This document shows, one piece after another, positions 55,636-64,000 of a DNA stretch of 64,000 bases. Position 1 is the stretch's first letter; each line of letters begins with the position of its first letter. Below the pieces are notes generated by a model, which saw only the letters and a list, made by a program, of their open reading frames with translations, was not told the DNA's origin and searched no databases. The DNA is taken from assembly GCF_000374465.1 (NCBI RefSeq), contig NZ_KB894528.1, positions 361,127 to 425,126 of the forward strand. The letters run 5' to 3'. A program made the position numbers and the translations under genes. Source of the DNA: Ahrensia kielensis DSM 5890 (GTDB lineage Bacteria; Pseudomonadota; Alphaproteobacteria; Rhizobiales; Rhizobiaceae).

Positions 55636-56073
55636 ATGGCCTTAAATCTCATAAAATTATGCGTCGGCGTGGAAACAGTTGACGATTTGGCGCAGTCGAT
55701 CGAACGCCGTAAAAAGCGATTGAGCGCCGTTAAGCAACCGCTTGAAATCGTGCATACGACACGTATGGCGCCGAAACGCGCAGATGAAATCATTGGTGCG
55801 GGATCGCTCTATTGGGTGATCAAGGGCCGTGTTCAATGCAGGCAAGAGATTATTGATCTGCGCACCTATAATGACAGCCAAGGCATTTCGCGCTGCGATA
55901 TCGTGATGAAGCCTGAACTTGTACTCACCGCGCACCAGCCAAAACGTCCTTTTCAAGGGTGGCGCTATTTCAAAGCAGAAGATACGCCGCGCGATTTAGG
56001 CGCTGGAGAAGCTGAAATTTCAGATATGCCAGAAGAGATGCGCGCTGAATTAGCAGGCCTTGGCCTGATTTAG
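55636..56073 (+). CDS. DUF1489 family protein
   Basis: A 145-residue cytosolic protein matching the alphaproteobacterial DUF1489 family: MALNLIKLCVGVETVDDLAQ, TRMAPKRADEIIGAGSLYWVIKG and RRPFQGWRYFK-like PKRPFQGWRYFKAEDTPRDL. Function unknown. It precedes the VWA-DnaJ pair by 35 bases. Confidence 0.88.
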   Translation: MALNLIKLCVGVETVDDLAQSIERRKKRLSAVKQPLEIVHTTRMAPKRADEIIGAGSLYWVIKGRVQCRQEIIDLRTYNDSQGISRCDIVMKPELVLTAHQPKRPFQGWRYFKAEDTPRDLGAGEAEISDMPEEMRAELAGLGLI

Positions 56074-56108
56074 CTTGCATAAGTAAACAAGAGCGCCATT
56101 TTATAATC

Positions 56109-56843
56109 ATGAAAGAGCGTTCAAAAATTCCTGTACGAAACCCAACGACTGCAAAAGGCGGCGCAGTGGCGCGGTCTTCTGCGTCTGAAATCAGCAGCTT
56201 TCTCAATCAAGCCAAGAGCGCTGCAAACGGTGCAAAGGGCAGGGTCGTTTTGGCACTCGATGCGACCATGAGCCGTCAGCCAACATGGGATATGGCGTGC
56301 CATATTCAAGCGGAGATGTTCAAAGCGGTCAGCAAATCAACGCCCTTGTCCATGCAGCTGGTTTATTTTCGCGGCAGCGGCGAGTGCCGCGCATCGCGCT
56401 GGGTGCGCTCCGGCGATGATTTGGCCACTATGATGAGCAAGATTGATTGCAGAGCTGGCCACACGCAAATCAATAAAGTTTTGAAACACGCCATTGATGA
56501 GAATGCCAATGTGCCGATCAATGCCTTGGTTTATATTGGTGATGCGATGGAAGAAAATCCAGATGATTTAGGCCATGTGGCTGCGCAGCTTGGCATGCGC
56601 AAAGTGCCGGTTTTCGTGTTTCAGGAAGGCCATAACAACCTTGCCGAAGCAGCGTTTAAAGAAGTTGCGCGCTTATCATCAGGCGGTTGGTTCAGGTTTG
56701 ACCGCAATGCGCCCAATGTATTGAAAGACTTGCTGTCATCAATTGCCATCTATGCGACAGGCGGCATCAAAGCGCTTCAATTGCGCGGCGCACAATCAGA
56801 TAAATTATTATTAGAAAAACTATCAGGCGGAAGAAGATCATGA
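56109..56843 (+). CDS. VWA-domain-containing protein
   Basis: A 244-residue cytosolic protein. A von Willebrand A-like domain spans about 45-225: KGRVVLALDATMSRQPTWDMA (Asp-x-Thr-x-Ser-like metal site), then GHTQINKVL and ALVYIGDAMEENPDD. Its stop overlaps the start of the DnaJ gene (ATGA), so the two products are probably partners. Function unknown. Confidence 0.85.
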   Translation: MKERSKIPVRNPTTAKGGAVARSSASEISSFLNQAKSAANGAKGRVVLALDATMSRQPTWDMACHIQAEMFKAVSKSTPLSMQLVYFRGSGECRASRWVRSGDDLATMMSKIDCRAGHTQINKVLKHAIDENANVPINALVYIGDAMEENPDDLGHVAAQLGMRKVPVFVFQEGHNNLAEAAFKEVARLSSGGWFRFDRNAPNVLKDLLSSIAIYATGGIKALQLRGAQSDKLLLEKLSGGRRS

Positions 56844-57544
56844 CCATTCTTCTCGTACTCATTGGCTGTATAGGCATTGCCATTTTGCTGGGTATTTACG
56901 CGCTCAATGCAAAACCAGCACAAATCGCAAAAGGGTTGCGTCTTGCTGTGCCAATCATTCTTGGCGTTGTTGGTATCATTCTAAGCTTTGCGGGCAGGGT
57001 TTCAATCGGCGGGCCGATGATGATGGTTGCTTTTGCTCTGTTTTCGCGGATGCGCAAATATAGCGGTGTTACAAAAGCCAAGGCGCAAAAATCAACGGTG
57101 CGCACCGCGATGCTGGAAATGATGCTCGATCATGATACCGGCGCCATGAACGGCGTTGTGCTGGCTGGTAGCTTTGAGGGCGATGTACTTGACGAGCTTA
57201 GCGACGAAGCGCTGCTGATTTTGGCCGCCGAAATGTCCGGCGACCATGAAAGCATGCAATTATTAGAGGCGTATCTTGACCGCCGTTTGCCGCAATGGCG
57301 AGATGACTTTGAGACGAACGCGAGCGCGGGGCGCACTGGCGCGGCTCAATCTGGAGCCATGACACATCAAGAAGCCTATCAGATCCTTGGCATTGAGGCG
57401 GGAGCGACCGCTGTGGAAATCAGAAAGGCGCATCGAAGCTTGATGCAGCGCGTTCACCCCGATGTTGGCGGTAGTGCGTTTTTGGCGCAGCGGGTTAACG
57501 AGGCGAAGGACTTTTTGTTGCGAGCGCATGAAGATAGATCCTGA
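56840..57544 (+). CDS. Membrane-anchored J-domain protein (DjlA-like)
   Basis: A 234-residue protein with N-terminal membrane helices (about 3-20 and 32-50, 55-70) and a C-terminal J domain at about 175-230: EAYQILGIEAGATAVEIRKAHRSLMQRVHPDVGGS, with the HPD motif needed to stimulate DnaK. The middle region is charged. Coupled to the VWA gene by a four-base overlap. Confidence 0.9.
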   Translation: MTILLVLIGCIGIAILLGIYALNAKPAQIAKGLRLAVPIILGVVGIILSFAGRVSIGGPMMMVAFALFSRMRKYSGVTKAKAQKSTVRTAMLEMMLDHDTGAMNGVVLAGSFEGDVLDELSDEALLILAAEMSGDHESMQLLEAYLDRRLPQWRDDFETNASAGRTGAAQSGAMTHQEAYQILGIEAGATAVEIRKAHRSLMQRVHPDVGGSAFLAQRVNEAKDFLLRAHEDRS

Positions 57545-57572
57545 TACAAAATACGAGGGTTCAGAATTTGAA

Positions 57573-57600
57573 TTTGAGTGAACAAACACATTCACTCAAA
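57573..57600. terminator. Hairpin between convergent DnaJ-like and dac genes
   Basis: Ten-base perfect arms TTTGAGTGAA / TTCACTCAAA around an eight-base loop. No T-tract; may act as a terminator in either direction. Confidence 0.5.
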
Positions 57601-57614
57601 GGTGATAAATAGGG

Positions 57615-58925
57615 TTACTTTTGATAGGCCATACAGGCGTAATCATAACGTTTCAGTGCTGAACATGTGTCCCATGCGTCTGATTTAGAGGCAAAGCCTG
57701 CAAAGCGTGCACGGTGATATGTTGCATTGCCTTTTTTGAATACTTCAACAAAAGGGTCGCGTTGATCAAGAACTGAAGATGCTTTGGACTGCGCATCACG
57801 CAAATAATCAAGAGCAAGCGACTGACTGTCCAATGCAGCAATCTGAATGACCCAGCCTGAACGCGGTTTGATGGATGCTGTTGTGATGCCGCTATCAACG
57901 TTCACGCGAGGCTTTGGAACAGGGGCGTAAGCAACGGCAACGGCTTCTTGAGTGACTTCAGGGCGCTGTAAATCAGCCGGAATAGGCAAGCGAGACGGAG
58001 ATATGCTCGCAATACCTGCTTGTACTGGCGCTGCGAACTGGGTTGGGCTTGCTTTTGCAATTAAATCACCACCACCACGGCGCGAAGCTTTGCCGAGATA
58101 TGAGTTAATGAGTTTTGTCATCTGTGCGTTGCGTGAGTTACCTGTGCGGCCACCCAGAACAACACCAACGATGCTGCGACCACCTGTGTTTACAGAAGTA
58201 ACAAGGTTGAAGCCTGAGGCACGTGTGTAGCCGGTTTTAATGCCATCCACGCCTTTGATTTTACCAAGCAGACGATTGTGGTTGCCGAATGTTGAGCGAC
58301 CATACTTAAAGCTACGTGTTTTGAAATAAGCAAATTCACGTGGGAAATGTTCCTGCAATGCAATACCTAGGCGCGCCATGTCGCGGGCTGTAGATACTTG
58401 TCTGGAATCTGGAAGACCGGACGCATTGCGAAACACCGTTGATTTCATGCCCAATTGATGTGCTTTGCGGGTCATCATGACACCGAAATTGCTTTCGGTT
58501 CCGGCAAGGTGCTCACCAATTGCCGCGGCAACATCATTGGCTGATTTGGTAACAAGCGCATAGATGGCCTGTTCAGCAGTAAGTGAACCGCCTGCTTTAA
58601 TGCCAAGCTTAGATGGTTCCATTGATGCGGCATGACTAGAAATGCGGATTTTGGTCGATTTCTTGACCTTACCCTGCTTCATTGCCTCAAACAGCATATA
58701 AAGCGTCATCATTTTCGTTAGCGATGCCGGATAGCGCTTTTCGTCTGCTTTATAGTCATAAAGCGTTTTACCTGTTCGGGCATCAATGACGATACCTGCA
58801 TATTTTGAGTTCGCATGCGCCTGACTAACAGGTGCAGCGACAAAGAAGGCGACAAGCACGGCGGCTATGACCTTGAACTTTGATGATTTGGCGAAGGACG
58901 TCGGGCGGTCGGATGACTGGAACAC
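57615..58925 (-). CDS. D-alanyl-D-alanine carboxypeptidase with SPOR domain
   Basis: Penicillin-binding protein 5-type enzyme that trims peptidoglycan pentapeptides. GTG start at 58925. Signal peptide to about residue 38 (SQAHANS). Catalytic motifs: Ser68-Leu-Thr-Lys71, Ser128-Ala-Asn130 and Lys230-Thr-Gly232. The C-terminal region about 350-430 is a SPOR domain (WVIQIAALDSQSLALDYL, RARFAGFASKSDAWDTCSALKR), which binds denuded glycan at the septum; 436 residues in total. Confidence 0.95.
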   Translation of the reverse strand: MFQSSDRPTSFAKSSKFKVIAAVLVAFFVAAPVSQAHANSKYAGIVIDARTGKTLYDYKADEKRYPASLTKMMTLYMLFEAMKQGKVKKSTKIRISSHAASMEPSKLGIKAGGSLTAEQAIYALVTKSANDVAAAIGEHLAGTESNFGVMMTRKAHQLGMKSTVFRNASGLPDSRQVSTARDMARLGIALQEHFPREFAYFKTRSFKYGRSTFGNHNRLLGKIKGVDGIKTGYTRASGFNLVTSVNTGGRSIVGVVLGGRTGNSRNAQMTKLINSYLGKASRRGGGDLIAKASPTQFAAPVQAGIASISPSRLPIPADLQRPEVTQEAVAVAYAPVPKPRVNVDSGITTASIKPRSGWVIQIAALDSQSLALDYLRDAQSKASSVLDQRDPFVEVFKKGNATYHRARFAGFASKSDAWDTCSALKRYDYACMAYQK

Positions 58926-59081
58926 GATTAACTCACACTTTTACACTGAACTCAAATACAGGCTTTCAAAGCCATTACTTTCCAAAACCTAGCCGAACAG
59001 GGTTACCAATCCGTTTATGGTAATCGATTTCTATCCAATTTGAGACGGTTTTGACTAAAAATAGATAAAATCACGAAAATG

Positions 59082-59125
59082 TTGCACTGCACCAAATTGA
59101 CACTTGCATTATGGTGCGGTGCACA
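59082..59125. promoter_or_regulatory. TGCA-rich inverted repeats at the phasin promoter (PhaR-like)
   Basis: Two related boxes: TTGCACTGCACCAA (59082-59095) and TGGTGCGGTGCACA (59112-59125). They can pair as a 12-base stem with one wobble. PhaR regulators of polyhydroxyalkanoate granule genes bind TGC/GCA-rich elements, so this is a plausible operator. Confidence 0.5.
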
Positions 59126-59132
59126 CTATATG
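59105..59132 (+). promoter_or_regulatory. Promoter candidate of the phasin gene
   Basis: TTGCAT (59105-59110) and TATATG (59127-59132) spaced by 16 bases, about 65 bases before the ATG. The second TGCA box lies in the spacer, where a repressor would block RNA polymerase. Confidence 0.45.
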
Positions 59133-59197
59133 TTCCTTAACGAGAGCGGTGACGTATCTCGGAGATACTTAGAAAACCAATTTGAAAGGTCACTCCC

Positions 59198-59551
59198 ATG
59201 ATCAAGTCATTCGAAGAAATTAGCAAAACAAACAAAGAAATGATGGACTCATCATTGAAGTCATATGCGTCTTTGACAAAAGGCATGCAGACTATTGCAT
59301 CAGAAGCGACAGACTTCTCTAAGTCCCAGTACGAAACTGGTACAGCTGCTTTTGAAAAACTTACTGCTACAAAATCAGTAGAAAAAGCAATGGAAGTACA
59401 GACAGACTATGCGAAATCAGCTTACGAAGCGATGGTTGCGCAGGCTACAAAAATGTCTGAACTTTACATGAACGTTGCAAAAGAAGCTTTCCAGCCTTTC
59501 GAAGCATTTGTTCCAGCTGCTGCTACACCGGCTGCTAAAACAACAAAATAA
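59198..59551 (+). CDS. Phasin family protein
   Basis: A 117-residue mainly helical protein that coats polyhydroxyalkanoate granules. Typical phasin features: FEEISKTNKEMMDSSLKSYASLTKGMQ and QTDYAKSAYEAMVAQATKMSELYMNVAKEAFQPFEAF, then an Ala/Thr/Lys-rich tail. AAGGTCAC precedes the ATG. Flanked by a PhaR-like promoter region and a strong terminator, so it is a monocistronic unit. Codon use is biased as for highly expressed genes. Confidence 0.93.
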   Translation: MIKSFEEISKTNKEMMDSSLKSYASLTKGMQTIASEATDFSKSQYETGTAAFEKLTATKSVEKAMEVQTDYAKSAYEAMVAQATKMSELYMNVAKEAFQPFEAFVPAAATPAAKTTK

Positions 59552-59588
59552 TATTGCCTGAAGCGTTTCTCGCTTCGGTTAGATATGG

Positions 59589-59626
59589 ACCCGTCTGTTC
59601 GAAAGAGCAGGCGGGTTTTATTTTTT
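59589..59626 (+). terminator. Intrinsic terminator after the phasin gene
   Basis: Twelve-base arms ACCCGTCTGTTC / GAGCAGGCGGGT (two wobble pairs) with a GAAA loop, followed by TTTATTTTTT. Confidence 0.92.
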
Positions 59627-59799
59627 GCATAATTTTAATACGAGAAAGCCTTAAATTTTGGGCTCAAATGCTAACAAAACTGCATGAAAGCTCGGCTCAA
59701 GCTTGCACGTTTATATAAGGGGCTTAAAATCAGAACATGAGTGCTTACATAGTACGCGCAACTTCGAGTGATATAAGCCGAGTAGAACTTTTGCTGATA

Positions 59800-60168
59800 A
59801 TGAAAAATGATGAACGAGTTTCGATAACACTTGGTCCTGATAATGAGGACGATGACGGTGCGTCTGATGGCGGCCGCGGCACAGGCGTTATCACGCGTAC
59901 CGACAAGAAATTAAAAAAGCCGAATATGTACCGCGTGCTGCTGCTTAATGATGATTTCACGCCGATGGAATTCGTTGTTCATGTTCTGGAAAGATTTTTT
60001 CAGAAAAACCGTGACCAAGCGACACAAATCATGTTGCATGTTCATCAGTATGGTGTCGGCGAGTGCGGTGTGTTTACATATGAAGTTGCCGAAACGAAAG
60101 TAACACAGGTGATGGATTTTGCGCGTCAAAACCAGCACCCTTTACAGTGTGTGATGGAGAAAAAATAA
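59800..60168 (+). CDS. clpS: ATP-dependent Clp protease adaptor ClpS
   Basis: Adaptor that hands N-degron substrates to ClpA. The core is [27 protein letters not shown] and [22 protein letters not shown], with the pocket residues NDD and HV retained. The ATG at 59800 gives 122 residues, matching rhizobial homologues; an ATG at 59737 would add 21. Stop overlaps clpA start by one base (TAATG). Confidence 0.94.
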   Translation: MKNDERVSITLGPDNEDDDGASDGGRGTGVITRTDKKLKKPNMYRVLLLNDDFTPMEFVVHVLERFFQKNRDQATQIMLHVHQYGVGECGVFTYEVAETKVTQVMDFARQNQHPLQCVMEKK

Positions 60169-62648
60169 TGCCGGCATTTACCCAAAGTCTGGAAAAAGCA
60201 CTTCATCAGGCACTGACACTAGCAAGCGAGCGCGAGCATGAATATGCCACGCTTGAACACTTGCTATTGGCGCTCATTGACGATTCTGACGCCAAATCAG
60301 TTCTTGATGCTTGCAATGTTGATGTGGACGCTTTGCGCCGCACGCTCTTTGAATATGTTGATAATGAGCTGGCCAATCTTGCCACAGGTTATGATGAGGA
60401 CGCCAAGCCAACGGCTGGCTTCCAGCGTGTTATTCAGCGCGCAGTCATTCATGTGCAATCATCTGGCCGTGAAGAAGTAACCGGTGCCAATGTGCTTGTC
60501 GCAATCTTTGCTGAACGTGAAAGCCATGCCGCTTACTTCCTACAAGAGCAAAATATGACACGCTATGATGCGGTCAATTACATCGCGCATGGCATTGCCA
60601 AGCGTCCGGGCGCATCTGTGGCACGCACACCAGATGGTGCAGAAGAGGGCGGTCCAAATATCGGGCAGGGCGAAGGCGAAGAAGGTGCAAAAAAACCTGA
60701 AAGCGCGTTGTCTTCTTATTGCGTAGACCTCAATGCAAAAGCACGCGCTGGCAAGATCGACGTTCTTATTGGCCGTACTGAAGAGATTAACCGTACAATT
60801 CAGGTGCTTTGCCGCCGTTCAAAAAACAACCCGCTTTATGTGGGTGATCCGGGCGTAGGTAAAACAGCGATTGCCGAAGGCTTGGCAAAACGTATCGTTG
60901 ATGGCGATGTGCCAGAAGTGCTTGAAGATGATACGATCTTCTCGCTGGATATGGGCGCTTTGATCGCAGGCACACGCTACCGCGGTGACTTTGAAGAGCG
61001 TTTGAAACAAGTTGTCAAAGAACTGGAAGATTTTCCAGGCGCAATCCTGTTCATCGATGAAATTCACACGGTCATCGGTGCAGGTGCTACATCAGGCGGC
61101 GCAATGGATGCGTCAAACCTTTTAAAACCTGCGCTTTCATCGGGCTCAATCCGCTGTATTGGTTCCACAACATACAAAGAATTCCGTAATTTCTTTGAAA
61201 AAGACCGCGCACTTGTGCGCCGGTTCCAGAAAATTGACGTCAAAGAACCAAGCATTGAAGATGCAATCGACATTATGCGGGGCCTAAAACCGTATTTCGA
61301 AGATTATCACAATCTGGAATATACGGACGAAGCCGTTAAAGCGTCGGTTGAACTTTCCGCGCGCTATATCAATGACCGTAAATTGCCGGACAAAGCGATT
61401 GACGTGATTGATGAAACTGGAGCGCGCCAAATGTTGGTGCCTGCGAAAAAACGCAAAAAACTGATTGATGTCATCGACATTGAAGAAACCATTGCGACAA
61501 TCGCTCGGATTCCGCCTAAATCTGTATCGAAAGACGATGAGCAGGTTCTGTTTGGTCTTGAAAAAGAGCTAAAGCGCGTCGTTTACGGGCAGGATCTTGC
61601 AATCGAATCCTTGTCTTCATCGATCAAGTTGGCACGGGCAGGCTTGCGCGAAATCGAAAAGCCGATTGGTTCTTATCTGTTTTCCGGCCCAACAGGTGTT
61701 GGTAAAACCGAAGTTGCTAATCAGCTGGCATCATCGCTTGGCGTTAAATTACTGCGCTTTGATATGTCTGAATATATGGAGCGTCACACCGTATCGCGTT
61801 TGATTGGTGCGCCTCCAGGATATGTCGGCTTTGACCAGGGTGGTTTGTTGACGGACGGCGTCGATCAAAACCCGCACTGCGTGTTGCTGCTTGATGAAAT
61901 CGAAAAAGCACATCCAGATCTCTTCAACATTTTGTTGCAGGTTATGGATCACGGCAAGTTGACAGATAATAATGGCAAGGAAGTGAGTTTCCGCAACGTT
62001 GTTATCATCATGACAACCAATGCTGGTGCTTCTGATGCGGCTAAAAATGCGATCGGGTTTGGTTCTTCCAAACGTGAGGGTGATGATGTGGAGGCCATTA
62101 ATAGGCTCTTCACACCGGAATTCCGCAACCGTTTGGATGCGATCATTCCGTTTGGTCCGTTACCGGTGCCTGTTATCCACAAAGTGGTGCAGAAATTCGT
62201 TATGCAGCTTGAGGCTCAATTGGCTGACCGCAATGTTGTGTTCGATCTTTCAAAACAGGCAATCTCTTGGCTTGCGAATAAGGGTTATGATGAGCGCATG
62301 GGCGCGCGTCCGCTTGCCCGTGTCATTCAAGAGCACATCAAAAAGCCATTGGCGGAAGAATTACTGTTCGGCAGCTTGAAACAAGGCGGTACTGTTAAAG
62401 TCACCGTTGAAAAAGATAAGAGCGGTGTAGAGACACTAAAACTCGACACAATCGCCGAACAAGAGCCGATAAAGCCTAAGTCTGAAGTGACGGCTAAGGC
62501 AGGTGCCAAGGCCAAAACGGCAACCAAAGCGCCTGTAAAACGCAAACCTGCGGCAAGTGCATCCAAGAAGCCAACCAAGGATGACAAAGACGAGGGCGGC
62601 AGCGGTACAAAAGGCCGATCCAGTGTGCCTAAGGTGCCACGTAAATAA
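60168..62648 (+). CDS. clpA: ATP-dependent Clp protease ATP-binding subunit ClpA
   Basis: AAA+ unfoldase partner of ClpP and ClpS. ATG at 60168 gives 826 residues. N-domain (1-140), first AAA+ with Walker A GDPGVGKT and LFIDEIHT; second AAA+ with GPTGVGKT and LLLDEIEK. The C-terminus is extended by a Lys/Ala-rich tail of about 60 residues ([17 protein letters not shown]), found in several rhizobial ClpA proteins. Confidence 0.97.
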   Translation: MPAFTQSLEKALHQALTLASEREHEYATLEHLLLALIDDSDAKSVLDACNVDVDALRRTLFEYVDNELANLATGYDEDAKPTAGFQRVIQRAVIHVQSSGREEVTGANVLVAIFAERESHAAYFLQEQNMTRYDAVNYIAHGIAKRPGASVARTPDGAEEGGPNIGQGEGEEGAKKPESALSSYCVDLNAKARAGKIDVLIGRTEEINRTIQVLCRRSKNNPLYVGDPGVGKTAIAEGLAKRIVDGDVPEVLEDDTIFSLDMGALIAGTRYRGDFEERLKQVVKELEDFPGAILFIDEIHTVIGAGATSGGAMDASNLLKPALSSGSIRCIGSTTYKEFRNFFEKDRALVRRFQKIDVKEPSIEDAIDIMRGLKPYFEDYHNLEYTDEAVKASVELSARYINDRKLPDKAIDVIDETGARQMLVPAKKRKKLIDVIDIEETIATIARIPPKSVSKDDEQVLFGLEKELKRVVYGQDLAIESLSSSIKLARAGLREIEKPIGSYLFSGPTGVGKTEVANQLASSLGVKLLRFDMSEYMERHTVSRLIGAPPGYVGFDQGGLLTDGVDQNPHCVLLLDEIEKAHPDLFNILLQVMDHGKLTDNNGKEVSFRNVVIIMTTNAGASDAAKNAIGFGSSKREGDDVEAINRLFTPEFRNRLDAIIPFGPLPVPVIHKVVQKFVMQLEAQLADRNVVFDLSKQAISWLANKGYDERMGARPLARVIQEHIKKPLAEELLFGSLKQGGTVKVTVEKDKSGVETLKLDTIAEQEPIKPKSEVTAKAGAKAKTATKAPVKRKPAASASKKPTKDDKDEGGSGTKGRSSVPKVPRK

Positions 62649-62664
62649 ACATAAAACGAATAAG

Positions 62665-62692
62665 GCGCCGGACATTGTTCCGGCGCTTTTTT
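62665..62692 (+). terminator. Intrinsic terminator after clpA
   Basis: Eight-base perfect arms GCGCCGGA / TCCGGCGC with a six-base loop, followed by six T. Confidence 0.92.
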
Positions 62693-62711
62693 GTTTACGT
62701 TTATTATAATC

Positions 62712-63473
62712 ATGGTAGCGAAGGGCATGAACGACGAATCTCTCAATCCAGAAAATGCAGGCCGCTATTGGCTCTTAAAAGGTATGCGTGAGGCTATTTG
62801 CCTCCCGACCTTTTTATTGATGTGTGCGTTTGTGGGCTTTGCAGGACTGGCCAGAGAAAACGGCATCACAATGCTTCAGGCATTGGTCATGACATCGACT
62901 ATATGGGCGTTACCAGCCTGTGTGGTGCTGATTACGGCCATATCCAATGGTGCAACGCTGATTGCAGCCTTTATCGCTGTCACGCTGTCTTCTGCGCGTA
63001 TGATGCCGATGGCGATTGCGCTGATACCAGAGATGCGCACAAAGAATACGCGCACATGGGTACTGCTTTTATTGTCGCATTTTATCGCAATCACCGCATG
63101 GGTCATTGCACTGCGCCGTTTCAAAGATGTGCCCAAACAATATAGAACGTATTATTTTGGCGGGTTAGGCGGCACGATCACGGCGATTAATCAATTCGTG
63201 GTGCTTGGTGTTTATCTATCGGCCAATAGTTTTTCGCCAAAAGTGCTGGGCGTGCTCTTCTTTTTAACGCCCATCTATTTTTTGACCTCGCTTTGGGGCT
63301 CTGCACGAGAAGTCACAGGCAAGATTGCAATGGTTATCGGTCTTATGATTGGCCCTTATTTCTATCTCACCCTTCCGGGAATAGATCTTCTTGCCACCGG
63401 CTTCATCGGCGGAACGGCCGCTTATATTATTGGGCGCATCTGGCGCAAGCAGACGGCAAAAGGTGACGCATGA
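62712..63473 (+). CDS. azlC: AzlC-family branched-chain amino-acid exporter subunit
   Basis: Large subunit of an AzlCD exporter. About 253 residues; ATG at 62727 is an equally possible start. Hydrophobic helices with the family signature ISNGATLIAAFIAVTLSSARMMPMAIALIPEMR. Stop overlaps the azlD start (ATGA). Substrate in characterised members is leucine or analogues. Confidence 0.88.
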   Translation: MVAKGMNDESLNPENAGRYWLLKGMREAICLPTFLLMCAFVGFAGLARENGITMLQALVMTSTIWALPACVVLITAISNGATLIAAFIAVTLSSARMMPMAIALIPEMRTKNTRTWVLLLLSHFIAITAWVIALRRFKDVPKQYRTYYFGGLGGTITAINQFVVLGVYLSANSFSPKVLGVLFFLTPIYFLTSLWGSAREVTGKIAMVIGLMIGPYFYLTLPGIDLLATGFIGGTAAYIIGRIWRKQTAKGDA

Positions 63474-63820
63474 CCTTTGAGGCGATTGATACGTGGTGGT
63501 GGCCACTGGTCTTTATTCTTATCGCGGGATGGATTGCCACGGACATGTGGCGTTGGCTCGGTGTCCTGATGGGCAACCGAATTGATGATAGTTCAGAGAT
63601 TTTGGTCTATATTAGATCCGTTGCCACAGCGTTGGTTGCAGCTGTTATTGCGCAGTTGATTGTCTTTCCGTCCGGTGCCTTGGCCGAAACGCCTGTTTTG
63701 CTGCGTATAGCGGCAGCGCTTTCTGGCTTTGCAGCCTATATCTTTATCGGGCGGCATGTCGGGCTTGGTGTTTTAGCAGCCCTTGTGGTTCTATCGGCTG
63801 GAATGGCGCTCGGAATTTAG
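63470..63820 (+). CDS. azlD: AzlD-family small subunit of an amino-acid exporter
   Basis: A 116-residue protein with four hydrophobic helices, matching AzlD. Residues RWLGVLMGNRIDDSSEILVYIRSVATALVAAVIAQL are typical. It is coupled to azlC by a four-base overlap; together they form a two-component exporter. Confidence 0.88.
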   Translation: MTFEAIDTWWWPLVFILIAGWIATDMWRWLGVLMGNRIDDSSEILVYIRSVATALVAAVIAQLIVFPSGALAETPVLLRIAAALSGFAAYIFIGRHVGLGVLAALVVLSAGMALGI

Positions 63821-64000
63821 GGCTAAATATAGGATAAGTGGGCCTAATCTTTGCATAAATGCACGAATAGGGCAGAATACCCGATGATTCGTGTGCATAC
63901 GGTGTTTAAAATCCTTGAAATCAGGTGTTTGAAATTCCAATTACACTGAGCACCGACTAGATGCCTTAATTAACTGCATCGAAAAGTGCCCTAAAAGACG

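Noticed and set aside
1-64000. CRISPR arrays, insertion sequences, prophage or toxin-antitoxin systems
   Set aside because: No regularly spaced repeats, transposase, integrase, capsid or toxin-antitoxin-like gene pair was recognised.
63821-64000. Gene or RNA at the right edge
   Set aside because: Only a seven-base hairpin (CACGAAT / ATTCGTG at 63862-63893) is visible; no reading frame or T-tract supports a feature before the window ends.

Overview
The window looks like a chromosomal segment of an alphaproteobacterium of the order Hyphomicrobiales (Rhizobiales) with moderate GC content. The evidence is the set of neighbourhoods and protein variants: hemB followed by an RDD membrane protein, an LdtR-type MarR regulator beside an L,D-transpeptidase, glyA-nrdR-ribD-ribE-ribH-nusB, bamE / cytochrome bc1 chaperone / DUF177 / plsX / fabH / ihfA / MerR, clpS-clpA, BTLCP peptidase, DUF1489, DUF2842 and an ExoP-type co-polymerase. 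A marine Ahrensia-like lineage is only a guess. No insertion sequence, phage gene, integrase or CRISPR array was found; almost all of it is core chromosome.

Layout. 1-5.2 kb: haem synthesis (hemB), RDD protein, DUF6163-like protein, LdtR regulator, a DUF1295 membrane enzyme and a Tat-exported L,D-transpeptidase. 5.2-10.9 kb: a tightly packed plus-strand operon glyA-nrdR-ribD-ribE-ribH-nusB-MFS. 11-16 kb: BamE lipoprotein (minus), then bc1 chaperone, DUF177, plsX, fabH, ihfA and a MerR regulator (plus). 16.2 kb: tRNA-Pro(GGG). 16.3-24.5 kb: exopolysaccharide locus with polymerase/ligase, initiating sugar-phosphate transferase, GT4 glycosyltransferase and outer-membrane export lipoprotein on the minus strand, facing an ExoP-like co-polymerase and ending with a GNAT/FemAB-like protein. 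24.6-29.3 kb: DUF2842, ctaA, argC, agmatinase, rpsI, rplM. 29.4-36.8 kb: thioesterase, a degenerate cytochrome b-like protein, enoyl-CoA hydratase, VOC and CoA-binding proteins, metY, a C-S lyase and a cytochrome P450. 37-41 kb: clpP, clpX, an HxlR regulator divergent from a quinol monooxygenase and a zinc-type oxidoreductase. 41.2-44.5 kb: BTLCP protease, tandem-PilZ protein, PAS protein, a probable small RNA and a rhomboid protease. 44.5-50.7 kb: CBS protein, hisI, folE, IscU-like scaffold, yidD, universal stress protein, Na+/alanine symporter, mgtE. 50.7-57.5 kb: LiuR-like MerR, a three-gene membrane operon, a 51-residue membrane peptide, sdaA, DUF1489, VWA and DnaJ proteins. 57.6-64 kb: SPOR-tailed D,D-carboxypeptidase, phasin, clpS-clpA, azlC-azlD.

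How the genes fit together. glyA supplies one-carbon units beside the riboflavin pathway; plsX/fabH start phospholipid and fatty-acid synthesis; the polysaccharide genes form a partial Wzx/Wzy-type system lacking a flippase and most glycosyltransferases; L,D-transpeptidase, D,D-carboxypeptidase, BamE and YidD serve the envelope; ClpP, ClpX, ClpS and ClpA together provide most of the Clp proteolysis machinery.

The items most worth a second look are: (1) a polytopic protein at 29865-30758 that keeps the PEWY-type loop of cytochrome b but has lost most haem-ligand histidines; (2) an orphan intrinsic terminator near 43.6 kb that implies an unannotated small RNA; (3) structured leaders before plsX, metY and mgtE; (4) an ExoP-like protein whose Walker A lysine is gone; (5) TGCA-rich operator-like repeats at the phasin promoter. 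No wholly new multi-gene system was evident.
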